34,695 nt of DNA. Origin: Chara braunii (taxonomy: Eukaryota; Streptophyta; Charophyceae; Charales; Characeae). Position 1 is the stretch's first letter; each line of letters begins with the position of its first letter. Below, piece by piece: positions 10,824-21,840 of this stretch. The stretch spans positions 1,053,556 to 1,088,250 of the forward strand of contig BFEA01000274.1 of assembly GCA_003427395.1 (NCBI GenBank). The letters run 5' to 3'. The position numbers were made by a program, and so were the translations under genes. Below the pieces are notes generated by a model. That model was not told the DNA's origin and did not search any database. It saw only the letters and a list, made by a program, of their open reading frames with translations.

Positions 10824-12199
10824 GCGGGGAAAAGAAGGGGAGGGGACCATGATACCCCCTTCGTTTCACCAACCGGAATGTTGTTGGCACCGCCGGCAAA
10901 ACCAAGGGGGATAGTCTCGTGGAACCCTCAACCCCTCGGTTTCTTCGACTGCATTAATACTCCTGCGCCGTCGCTCGCTAATCTCGATACCTAAATCTCT
11001 CCGATGAAAGTCCAACATCGTAACCAATAGTACTAGGCCCAAAGTTGGATCTAGCCTTGACGAAGGCCTAAATAAACGGGTATTGCGCGGTGCGTAGACC
11101 TCCTGAAACATTTCCAAAAATCACATTGTTGTCGAAGTCGTCCTCCACACTTACCCACATGTCATAGGCAAACGTACCAATTACGAGACGAAAATCTTTT
11201 CAATCCTAGTTTAATCAGAAAATAAAAATATGGTCGGCGGTCATGCCGGTTCTTCAACCATCAACAAATAAAATCACGCGCGCCTCAAGCCTGCGTGCCC
11301 ACACACTCTCTGCTCTAGTCAACCATCCAGTCAACGTGAACCACAGGCGCAATCGCGCCTCACGCGGTATACCTAGACTTTAAATCAAACTTACTTTCTA
11401 TCACTTGCAAAAACCACGGCGGATACCCTTGTAAGGGTATTCGCACCGACAGCGCCGACAAAGTTGGTACAGTGGACGTATGACAACACCTCCAAGTTCT
11501 AAAACTAATCCCACACAAAAGAAAATACCCATTTCGCTGTAAAATTCCGACAGCACCTCCCCTAAAAACAATGTTGTTGGCACACCAATTTTTTTTTGCA
11601 GCATGGTCCTCATAAAAGTACCGTCGTTGCCGCGCCGTTAAACAGACACTACCTTCCCGCACAATCAAAATGTTGACACCATTGCTAATTCCAGTAGCAT
11701 AACCCCACTTGCCGCACAACCTCATGGACGTAGCACTAGCAAAAGGGTTGGCCAAAAAGCTCCTAACCCTTGGCTATGACTGTCCTAGCCAACCTTCCCC
11801 TATAATAGCAACACCTCCTTTAACCTGCAGACCTCCCACTAACTTTCGAACATCTCTTCCTCTCCAACACCAACATCTCCCCCTCAAGCTCCCTCAATGC
11901 AGTGCAGCATTTGACCAATATTAAAATGAGTATGAACTCCAGCAGCACTGTTACAAATATGAGGCAGTAAGATGGAGTGTTGGCTTTTATAGTTACTGGA
12001 AGGTGGTAGCCAACACTCTTGCCCACATGCAAAAATTGTGGCTCAAGCATAACCCTTGATCCGAGATGAGATCAAACGCCAGTGTGGCTGCACCTTAGCA
12101 ACACACTTAGGGAGGCAGTTACTTTCAACTACCTCCTTTTGTTTTTCTTTACTTTATCTCAGCTATCTGTAAGTTTCATGAGATAAACGAGAAAGCAAG
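10824..12199. other. Stretch without recognisable gene
   Basis: The longest frame is 131 codons on the minus strand (11360-11755) and matches no family I know. The string AATGTTGTTGGCAC occurs at both about 10877 and 11570, the second next to the single relic of the ~125-bp repeat motif. The part at 12070-12199 leads into the left direct repeat of the retroelement. Confidence 0.4.
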
Positions 12200-12835
12200 A
12201 ATAGTGTTGTCAACAAGAAAGCTCATCACAACCGCACACAATAACACATATAAAAAGGCTCAAGTGTTGTACTCGTTGTCAATTACATTAAAAAAAAAGA
12301 AGCATGTCGACAATAGTCAACCATGTCCATGTCGACAGTAGTCCACTATGTTCATGTTGACAATAGTCAACTATGTCCACCTAAAGCACAATGATAATGA
12401 ACGACGTGACCAAACCCATCCAATCGACATTGTCGTTAGAAAACAACCGTTGTTCCGACCCACAACCACCGTTGTCCTAACATGTCGCATATCAAGCGGA
12501 CGAAAGGAAAGACAATTCGACGCCGACTGAATTATACTCAGTTCCGTCATCAACTTCAAAAAATTCAAAACACTGAAGTTCTTCTGCGCCCAGCCTCAAA
12601 TGAAAAAGCATACAAATCGAGTTCGAGTCCAACTATTTCGCATCATGAATCGTACACACCGTTCCAAACGGTACGAACTGGTACATATTGTACCCAATAG
12701 CCAAATCAAAATCCGTATATCCGGTTCTACGTTCGATCCTCAGCAGTGGCATACAGTCTCTCAAAGGCTAAAACATCTCAAGCCTCAACGGGTGCCTCAA
12801 ACTGAAAATCCAAACGCACGACTCCGAGACTGGAA
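12200..12835. repeat. Left direct repeat (pseudo-LTR) of the retroelement
   Basis: This aligns with 17428-18250 in the same orientation, with many substitutions. Shared landmarks are CTCATCACA...GCACACA, AACACATATAAAAA, the CCAATCGACATTGTCG region, CGACCCACAACCACCGTTGTCC, and CAGTGGCATACAGTCTC. It contains three units of a ~25-bp minisatellite (type ATGTCCATGTCGACAGTAGTC, about 12304-12378), where each unit of the right repeat has two. A TATA-like TATAAAAA (12249-12256) reads on the plus strand, opposite to the coding strand of the element. The borders are approximate. Confidence 0.85.
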
Positions 12836-13139
12836 CACTACAACAATTTCGTTTCACTTGACAAATCTAGTTAGACATTCATTCCAACCATCAGTCTGAG
12901 GGTGTTCCCTGGTCCACACAAAGTCCTACAACTACTCCTGTCCATCCATTCTACCGAACATGAACAACGGAAATCTCTCTCAATCCTATAACTACTCATA
13001 TCGTTTCATTCTACTATTCCTTAACGTAAGTCCCTCACAGTCAGTCTAAGAGTGTTCCTTGTTCCATACAAGTTTAATCCACACACAACAGTTCCCCACA
13101 TCTGATTTTTATTTTTTCAGGAGATCAAATGACTATCCA

Positions 13140-14580
13140 TCAGGAGTACCGAAAACAGTTTCCAAATATAGTTCTTGTCCTTGCAAAAGTTTCGCAAGGT
13201 GCGACCAACCAATCATCCCGGTAATTTCCCCTCCGCAATTCAATCTTCATCAAGACCAGCGTGTCCAATATATCTACGCAAACTATCGAATTTCCGTATA
13301 CCCTGTGCAACGCACCAATGATGACTACCATCTTCGCACATTTACATGTTCAAGACTTGAAAACATGTAAAGTATGAAAACAAAGAGGTACGCCCAACCT
13401 TAACTTTGCTTTGTTTTGCATAATTCAGACGGTTCCGAAAAATGAAAACTCCTCACAGATAAGAAGATTTCACTCACCCTCAACTTCGTTTGTCCTTTTC
13501 AAAGTCAGTACGTCGTCATAACACTTTTCAAACTTCTGGATAATCTTCACAATAATACTATTGAATCCTGGTCTTCTTGGATTATATGTTGCAAAGATTG
13601 GTGCATCGTTAACGAACCCGAGTCCTCCCACTAGCCTCTTATGAATCCCTAACCAGACAATAAAATCCTATCTACTTTTCAAACACATCAAGCATACCAA
13701 CGGGGGGCTATAACTCTTTCCCATCGGTATGCCGACAACGTGTCCCATAAGGATCCAACATACTTTGGTAAGACAAAACTCCAATTCGAAGGTAACAAAT
13801 ATCATGATAAACCCGGTATCAATCCATTAAAATCCGTCAATCTTCAGACTTCTACTCAGCCTGACACCCTTCCCACGTCTTTTCACGAACACTCAATCAA
13901 ACCTTTTTCCCTTACATCACCAAATCACCAATTCGACAGCTCGAAGAATCGTAGCGTGTGGGAGCTTTTTAAACATGTCCTTAATATCAAACGACGCTCT
14001 CACAACTCTCACCTCCTTGGTACTCCTCTTCAATCTTCAATTAGTCACTGCCAACCTCTGCTTGATCTACGACACAATTGCAACTTGAAATGACTTGACT
14101 TAGAAAGCGAAAACAACATACAATTGATAGCCTGCACGATTTTTTTGCAGGTCTTAATCCCAATTCATCGAACGTGACGTGGGGAAGATAGGTCGACATT
14201 AGATGTGTCCTTATGCTTCAGGAGAGCATATGCGCAATCAATCTTGCCCCAAACATTTCACTTTCCATCTACTTTCGCTGATTATTGTACTCCACTTGTG
14301 CAACAAGCAACTGATCTGCTTCATCCAGTTTGCACAGTCTGTAGCTATTGTTATGGAAAACGGTATCGTCAAGCCCTCTCGCATACAATATTGGGCATAT
14401 CACTAGTGTGTCGTCGGGGTTTCGATCCACTGGCGCCACCACCAGTCGTTCGATCAGACTCTTAACTTGTTGCACCTCCTCAAGACACCCTTCTTGCTTC
14501 TTGCAACTTCTCTTGACTAAGCATGACTCAACCTCCTTCAGACTAGCATTCACCTCACCAATTGTTATCCCCACTTCTTC
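13140..14580 (-). pseudogene. Reverse transcriptase region of the Penelope-like element (decayed)
   Basis: Conceptual minus-strand product. The N-terminal RT block VAPVDRNP...CPILY lies at about 14390-14436. After a one-base shift, a single frame runs from 14198 to 13140 and shows CRPIFPTSRSMNWD (about 14198-14157), the motif A region SFDIKDMFKKLPHATIL (13994-13944) with a catalytic Asp, motif B-like GIPMGKSYSPPL (13733-13695), and the motif C position as FVND (13616-13605) where active enzymes have (F/Y)xDD. A CYDDVLTLK string and a 63-codon C-terminal open part (13331-13140) follow in the same frame. At least ten stop codons interrupt it. The loss of the first motif C Asp would abolish catalysis even without the stops. 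Confidence 0.8.
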
Positions 14581-15493
14581 TTCCTATGTCCGGAAAACTA
14601 GTTTTAGCTCATTTTTCAACTTCAATTCCCTCCGTTCATCGTCTTGCCTAGGTACATTTTTCGCATTCCCGACGATGTCCGGGACCCTGTTTAGATCACC
14701 AGTTCGGAAGTGAATGTGCCCGTCCCTTCAGGGATAGGGCATCCCAACATACATGCAGTTGGATGCACGTCGGGACGTGAAGCGTCGATGGTTGTGGAGT
14801 AAGTCGCCAACGTTCGTAGACTTAGTCCATACAACACGTGTTTGTTTTTTTGCCATCTGCCTCATTGGTCTTACCAATTGTAGGCCCTCTGCCTTCTTCC
14901 TCACTAGACTCGTGATCTAGCTCTTCTTAATCCTATCATCGAACTTTACTTTAGCCACAGTTCTTTTTCTTACACTCAAACCGCAAGGACTCCTAATTGC
15001 CCGTGGTATCATCAACCTATCTTTTTAATCTGCTCCTCTTCGTGGAGAAGGACTCGATTGCACTGTAATACTTCAGTAGCTCCTCCAAACTCATGTGCAA
15101 CAACTCCGATTGCCTTCGCTTGTTCTTGAACATGAAGATCGTATGATCTTTCAACTTTAAAACTGTTGGCGAGGCTTCCATTATCCTCCGAAGGGTGTCC
15201 GCCCCTTCATGCTCGAATAAGTTCTTACATCTTCTTAGTAGTCGGGTCCCTCTCCCCACTCTCACCCTTGTTTCACTAAACAACCTTTTCACAACTCTCC
15301 ATTCGTCTGACCATGAGTCCCCACCTTTGCACTCAACGATGACATCATCTTTCTTCTTACACCTAATTGCTTGCCTAAGATCCTAAATGATCTTAACAGT
15401 TTCAACTCCCGAGTTTTGATTGTGAATTGCCACAATCTCCCCCTCCAACCTACTGGTACCACTCCTTACCACAGGCCTATTATTTGACTCCTT

Positions 15494-15870
15494 TCACCTT
15501 TCCTTCTTCCCACATTTTTTCCTTGTCTTCTTAGTGCTTCTCTTGTTACTCCTTGGTCTGGAATTGAGCGATGGAGACCATCGTTTAATCAATGTCTTCT
15601 CAACAACTTCGAGTTCATCCTTTGACTCACTCGTGTACACAGAAGTTGCCACGTACTTATGCGCTCCCACCTTCCCCAACCAATTACATAGTCGTTGCTC
15701 CCATCTCCCACCACCCTTCCTTCCTAGGCATAAGTTTTCTCTCCATCTTGCCCATAAGTCCCTTTTGGTCATCCCAACGTGCACTTGCTTGTGTCATGGT
15801 GATAACAAAATGTACACGCAGTTCTTCAAATTCCTTACATCAAACGTCCTCCTCTCAACCTCGTCTCGCG
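15494..15870 (-). pseudogene. GIY-YIG endonuclease region of the Penelope-like element
   Basis: A minus-strand frame that reads VNYSRDEVERRTFDVRN, then CVYILLSP, one stop, and HVGMTKRDLWARW at about 15870-15745. It continues open to 15494 with VEKTLIKRWSPSLNSR. This matches the GIY-YIG nuclease plan: a Tyr in the first strand (CVYIL), a (Y)VG segment here changed to HVG, Arg residues in the following helix (DLWARWRE), the catalytic-type Glu at about 15599-15601 and the Asn of SLN at about 15563-15565. In the family this enzyme nicks target DNA to prime reverse transcription. It lies upstream of the RT in coding order, and a very basic linker (RSNKRSTKKTRKK) follows it. Confidence 0.75.
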
Positions 15871-17220
15871 AGTAGTTAACAATTTTTTTTTCTCACTGTA
15901 CTTCACCTGCTAAAACTAAGTCAATCAAAGTAGCTCTCAAACAACGTTCTTCATTCTTCGTCTTCCCTTTCTTCTCAAGCCGTCATTCACTCAAAGACTT
16001 CGTTTCTTTCCACAACTCCAACACTCTTCACTCTGAGTCATGGTCGGAATCAGAGTCAAAGTCCTCAGGTGGACTTTCCGCCCGTTCCTCCTTAGTTGAA
16101 CTAGAACCTGCAAATATTATCGCGGAATTTCTCTGTGATGTCGGTATCACAACAGGGTCGTAAGCAATTGGAAACCAACGAATCACCAACCTCTCAATCG
16201 CCAACTCCCTGTTTCCGTGAAGAACCTTCTCCCGTTAAACTTCCTCCAGCTCGTCAATGGTCATCGTGTCGTGGAAATCTCAACATTCTTGCTCGAACTT
16301 CTCCTTCCCACCTGGTCCACGTGCAGCCTTAATATGCTTCAAGGATAGGTCGATTTTCCTTGGTGTCCCAAAACTCTCACACCTAAGTTTCGACGGACTT
16401 TTCAGTTTGTCTGTTTTTTTCTTTAAATCATCTATCAACCTTGTGAGAACTTTCTTCTCCGGTCTCACCATAAGAGGGTTGTTGCCCACGGCCGCTTCAG
16501 GCCTCCTCTTGCATTTCCCATTGATTTCCAACTTCATAGCGCTTCTGCGTAAAATCTTCAACTTCTCGTCGTCCATTTCTTCTTCATTCGATTTATTCAG
16601 TACTTCTATCATTCTTCTAATCTTTTTTTCTCTTCCTACACTTCCTTGCCTCTTTTGTTCACCTTAGCCTTCCCATTTAGCTTCCTGGATTTTTCATCAT
16701 CATCATCCTGATCCTTTCTTATTTCCCCTCCAATAATCCACAACAACCCATGTCGCGTTCTTCCTCCATACGAAAACGTTCCTCCAACTCCAATAATTGC
16801 TTACGTTCCTTTTCACTGCGTACCTCATCTTCTTTCTTTTTCCTTGCATCCTCCTCTTCCTTTTCACATTCGCCTTGCTTTCGTTGCTTTTTGCAGGAAA
16901 CATTATCTCATCAGATTATCCATATCCTCTAACTCTCAATTATCCATATCCTCTGACTCTCTTCTGGCAGTCCTCCCTCGGCTTATCGACTCCTCCTCCC
17001 ATGATCATCTGATATCCCCATCGACCGCCCTATTTTATTCGATGACGGTGCATATGCAGCCGGGATGAAAGGGACTTCAGGAGCCTTCGCGTACTAGTAC
17101 TTAGCACACTCTCGAATGAAGTGCCCTCCTTCCCCACATTTGAAGCATTTCTCATGTCAGCTCCCTTTGAACTCCCTTCACAAGAACCTTGGTGCCGCTA
17201 CTTCCGTCACTCATCCGCCC
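15871..17220 (-). pseudogene. Gag-like region with CCHC zinc knuckle and coiled coil
   Basis: At 17147-17106 the minus strand encodes CFKCGEGGHFIREC, a perfect C-x2-C-x4-H-x4-C zinc knuckle, the RNA-binding module of Gag-type proteins. Downstream in coding order come a Glu/Lys/Arg-rich coiled-coil-like stretch (about 16870-16750, EEEDARKKKEDEVRSEKER), a 110-codon open part (16612-16280, basic), and an acidic ESPPEDFDSDSDHDSE segment (about 16070-16025) that leads into the GIY-YIG region. Several stops and at least one frame change interrupt it. Its fusion to the nuclease/RT is inferred from strand, order and continuity. A separate overlapping element is possible. Confidence 0.6.
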
Positions 17221-17427
17221 CGCCCACTCAAATAGTCAGTCTCCCGAACATAACTACTTCACGCACCCTTCCACACAAAAATTCAAAAGTCACAACACAC
17301 TCAATCATTGTCTTTACATATGGAAAACCAAACTCAGAAAAACTCTCTCATCCCCAAGACAATTAGTTGCTACCACTTCTAGGTACATTTTCCTAGTGGG
17401 TTACGACTCTAATTACATGAAAACATC

Positions 17428-18250
17428 AATAGTGTACTGCAAAGCAGTCAATAGCAAAGCTCATCACATGCGCACACAAAAGAACACATATAAAAAAACT
17501 AAAGTGTTATACTCGTTATCAATTACAGCGAAAGAAATAAACATGCTGATAGTAGTTAACCATGTTCATGTTGACAGTAGTTAACTATGTCCACATGAAG
17601 CACAAGGATAACGAATGACGTGGCCAAACTCATCCAATCAACATTGTCGATGAAAAACAGTCGTCGCCCCGGCCCACAACCACCGCTGTCATAACACATA
17701 GCGTCCTAAGCAAATGAAGGGAAAAACATTTCCACGCCGACTGAGTTATATCGAAAGAAAGGAACATGTCAATAATAATTAACTATGTCCATGTCAACAG
17801 TAGTCAACTATGTCCACATGAAGCACAAGGATAAATGACGTGACCAAACTCATCCAATCGACATTGTCGCTGAAAAACAGTCGTTGCTTCGACCCACAAC
17901 CACCGTTGTCCTAACAAATAGCATCCCAACCGAACGAAGGGAAAAACAATTCAACGCAATTTTGTCGTAAACTTCGAAGAATCCAAAACACTCAAGTTTT
18001 CCCCCACTCAAACCCAACTCAAAAATCATACGAACCGAGTTCGAGTTCAACTGTTTCGCACCAAGGATCACAGAAGCCGGTCCAGACGGTACAAACCGGT
18101 ACGGCTCGTACCAGCAACCAAACCAGAATTCGTATATTTGGTCCTGCATTCGATCCTCACCAGTGGCATACAGTCTCCCAAAAAGCTCAAACACTCAGGC
18201 CTCGATGAGTGCCTCAGGCCAAAAATCCAAACACATAGCTGAGAGTCTAG
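17428..18250. repeat. Right direct repeat (pseudo-LTR), with 223-bp internal duplication
   Basis: Direct-orientation partner of 12200-12835. It is longer because an internal block is present twice in tandem. The first block starts at about 17529 (CGAAAGAAA) and the second at about 17752, giving a period of 223 bp, ending near 17970. Each block holds two ~25-bp GTCAACTATGTCCAC-type units, the AAGCACAAGGATAA string and the CCAATC(A/G)ACATTGTCG string. TATAAAAA lies at 17489-17496 on the plus strand. Near the end is a palindrome-rich stretch built from GGTAC(A/G)... units (about 18085-18115). Confidence 0.85.
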
Positions 18251-19389
18251 CATTTTCATAACCCATTTTCTTTAAGTTTTCATACTTTTTTTTTAAGAGT
18301 TCTTCAAAGTGGATGTACTTGGCACACTTTCTAGAGTAGGTACGTCGAAGAAATGGTTATGCTTAACCATTTTTGCAGAATAGTCTTTCAGTCTACAAAC
18401 CTCATTTGAGTGATCATACTCACACTCGGATGGGGTGCATCCAGGGCAACCTCATGGTCATTGCCCTTCTCCCTCTTCACTTTGTTCCCCCTCTTTTTTT
18501 CCCCAAAATGAAAAAAACGTTTTGTTTCCCCTTTGGGGGGGGAGGGGGCAGATGTCGTTCAACAACGAACGACCAACCCTCCCTAGTCCCCAAGTCATAT
18601 CATAGAGTCGTGATAGAGTCAAGCTCACCGGGGTATTCTTTCCATGCGCGCCCGTATCTAGCGCAGCACGAGTACCTAATTCACATGAAAAAGACAAATG
18701 AAAAATAAAATAAAATAAAAAAAACAATCGAGATAAATAATATCTCAAGGCCCTTGCCGTCTCATACGGAGAGTACGCATAGTTCTCGATCAAGTAGGTG
18801 GTACTAAGAATAGGAGAACGAGGTCCTTGTTGTGATTATACCATCTGTGTCGGGTTTTTCAATAGGTAAGGTTTCGATCTGTTTGTGTGGTACCCCAAGT
18901 AGGATAACTTTGGAGCTTGTTTGGACACTCTGGCCAGTTCCGAAGTGGATCCATGTCAAACTATTGTTAAATTGTTTTTTGGTTGTTGTTTAGCAAATAT
19001 TTAGTTGGCTAATATGTTGGTTAAACTCCTCGTTCATGCTCGTCACCAATATAAGTCGACACTAGTCGTCTTTACTCGAATAGAACGCCCGCTTATTGAA
19101 AGTTGGTCCAAATTCAGTAATGACCGGGAGTTTTATTCGGGTGAAGATGGTAGTGTGACTCTTGGCTACCAGGTATGATGGAATGATTAGTGGTTCCTGG
19201 GTGTGATAATGTGTTCTTGGCGGGCAATTTTTCTTGGATATGATAGTATGCTTTAAGTTATGACTACTCGAGTGACTTCGTGTCTTTTGACTACTCAAGT
19301 GACTTCGTGTGTCTACCATTGCTTTGAGCAACCATCATCATAACCGGCTAAGCAGTTACACCTACAAGGGGTGACGCTGATTGTTTCAA
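18251..19389. other. Spacer without recognisable gene
   Basis: Short frames only. Contains G-run TTTGGGGGGGGAGGGGGC near 18530, an A-rich tract (18690-18730) and two adjacent copies of a ~27-bp GACTACTC(G/A)AGTGACTTCGTGT unit (about 19262-19312). Confidence 0.5.
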
Positions 19390-20090
19390 GCAGAGCGAAA
19401 TGTTGTGGGTTCTGGTGTTAACATGGAGGACGAGAAGAAAACTTGATGCTCGGTCGGTGAAGATGGGTCGAGAAAGTAGTGAAAGTGGAACAAAGACTTC
19501 TTCGAGATTAGATGGGTCAACCGATGGCAGAGGAGGAAGACCTTCACTGCTGATTGGAAAAAATAGGATGGTTGTTGTGGTAAACATAACCACTTCTCCA
19601 GCGTGTGTTACGACTATTGAAATGCTCAGGAACGGGGTCCTCCGTTCGTTCCACCGCCTCCTCCATATCCACGAAGTGATAGCACTATGGCACCGAGAGG
19701 TAAATGACGCAATCAGTCGGCAACGAACTTTGGATCAAGGATGGAAGCAAATTACCTCAATAGTCTGATGCGGACTTATCTGCTCGATAAGACATACGAA
19801 AGAGAACTTAGCAAGGAGAGCTTGCAAAAGAGGAGACTCTCCAAAAAGAGGAAAAAGCGATAAAGTAACATAAGAAGAAGAAGCAACATGAACTAAAAGT
19901 GAGGCATGAAGTTGAAGACAAATGTGAGGCGCGCTTGTTCAAGCTTATCTGCGTAAAAAATTCGGCAGGAAAGTGATAATGAGAACGAATGCATAATTCG
20001 AAGAAATCGAAAGGTAACAAGGTGAAACGAAACAGGTGAGATGGTAGTGGAGGATAACAAGTGACCAAGGCGAGTTATTGCCTTGCAAAA
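19390..20090 (+). pseudogene. Gag-like retroelement remnant (low confidence)
   Basis: On the plus strand a 122-codon frame (19400-19768) overlaps another frame that encodes a proline-rich segment, RGPPFVPPPPPYPRSDST (about 19636-19690), and then a charged, coiled-coil-like part, YLLDKTYERELSKESLQKRR (about 19776-19835), followed by further Glu/Lys-rich sequence to about 19940. Such Pro-rich plus charged segments resemble the Gag-like part of retroelements, including the one at 15.9-17.2 kb, but in the opposite orientation. No zinc knuckle, protease or RT is visible. It could be a fragment of a related element or chance composition. Confidence 0.3.
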
Positions 20091-21832
20091 AAAAAATTAA
20101 AGAAAAGGGAGACGATAAGTTGATCATATTACGTCGGGGGTGCAACACGACTGTCAATACGACAAACGCAAGAGGGGAAAAAAGGTGGCGATGGGTAACA
20201 ATCCACCAATACCCCCCCCTCGTAAGGAACAACGAACAAGTCTGAGGAGTGGCTACAAAACTGAGAATCGAGGTAGAAAGGAACTTTAGACTATTTGGCT
20301 TCGGTTGGCCTGGCGGTTTAAAGAAGAGTTGATATGTCATTGTCGCACCTTATTGTTAGTTCGTCTTATATTTTGATGGCAGTGTGCCTGGATGAGTGCT
20401 AATTGACGAGACACATAAAAAAACAACATTTGTGACCAACAACCTATTATGTCTAAATGTTAAAAACCTAAGCAACATCATTAAACCTTGAGTTATCGGT
20501 CGAGTATGACAATGATGGAAATTATATGATATACTAAATATAACGCACATTGGTAGAATTTTGTATAAAACTATAATAATTGCAAATAATGTGCCAAATT
20601 TGATTGAACTTTTTAACAATATTTGGTCTATCAAGTTTACCTAGGTCAACTTGACATATACTCATTATCCTTATCTTATTCTTTATCATATACCTTATGA
20701 ATTTTTGGCTAGACCGACTTTTTAGTACATCTTATGCAATGCGATTTTTTCCTTGCTTATTTCTTTCGTGGGTAATTGCTTTAAATTTAAGGTCATTGTT
20801 TGGATTAAGTTTTCGCAAATAACTGCTCCTGTCTGTAGGCTTATCTCATTTCATTAAAGTATTTTCAGTTTTACCACTTTTTTTTTCCAAATCTTATAGA
20901 TTGGTCTCTAATATTCTTAATTCAATAATCACTTTTAGTCATTGTATGCGTATGTAAATATGTTATTTGACAATTGTAGTTGTGCGCTTACTAGCCGTCA
21001 TTTAACCTATCATGTATAATACTTGAATATGTTAACCCTCTTATTTTGCGACTCGACAGTCATACATTCATTGGTTTAGGTTCATTGAGTTAATTTTTTT
21101 TATATATTGCATAGTTTTAAGTAACATCTTTAGGATGAAGATATTTTTGTCTTCAGTTTTTAAAACCAAACCCAATTAGCTTGTGCTTATCTTCAGGGTT
21201 GGTTTTCTTACCAAAACCTTTGCTTTCGGAGTACTAGTTTATTATAAGACACGGTGGACCAAAATCACTCTGATTTCGAACATAATCATTGAGTTTTGCT
21301 ATGTTGAGGTTTCTAAGTCCTTGTTTCTCATGCACTCTCATTTACTCCTGCTATTACGAGTGTTTATTAGAACCATTGTTACTTTAACGATGTGCTCTAT
21401 AATATATTGATTTGATAATATTCTCGATGTCAATCAATATGTTTCATGAATGTTGTAAGTAATAGTTGACATCAACCGGTCTCTATCATTTGCGTGTTAT
21501 TACAAAGTGATGTGTGTGGTGAAATCATTTGGGGTTCTTTACTATGATTTATAGTTCTTATTATTTTTAATCTTACTTCTTATTCTCAACTTTTTTTTTT
21601 TATGCATCAATAGTAATGGTTGATATAATTATGTATGGAACAAAGATAATTATATGAGATCCCCTAGTCTATCAATTGTTATGCAAGAATGCTACTAACA
21701 AAACCCTCTTCACCTTTACTATTTTCCAACCTTTACAATGTGCCCATCATTTTAATTTAATATGTTGGATTTATCATTTTATTGATTTTATCGCTCTTTT
21801 ACTCCATTTTATGAGATACCATCGAGATTATG
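20091..21832. other. AT-rich spacer without recognisable gene
   Basis: Many homopolymer T and A runs and only short frames. Nothing recognisable on either strand up to the 8-bp target duplication of the hAT-like element. Confidence 0.5.
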
Positions 21833-21840
21833 TGTATAGT

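Larger units (their letters stand above)
12200..18250 (-). mobile_element. Degenerate Penelope-like retroelement with flanking direct repeats
   Basis: About 6 kb, coding on the minus strand. From the coding 5' side: right direct repeat, CCHC zinc knuckle, acidic/basic coiled coil, GIY-YIG nuclease, reverse transcriptase, left direct repeat. A GIY-YIG domain together with this type of reverse transcriptase defines Penelope-like elements. The nuclease lying N-terminal to the reverse transcriptase matches the permuted arrangement described for the Naiad/Chlamys group. Long direct repeats (pseudo-LTRs) are also known for Penelope-like elements. No clear target-site duplication was found. Many stops and several frameshifts make the copy inactive. 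An LTR retrotransposon is less likely: I see no integrase, protease or RNase H motifs. Confidence 0.75.

Noticed and set aside
13059-16667. Plus-strand frames of 103-136 codons in the retroelement interior
   Set aside because: They are antisense to zinc knuckle, GIY-YIG and RT motifs read on the minus strand, and are pyrimidine-rich only because the coding strand is purine-rich.
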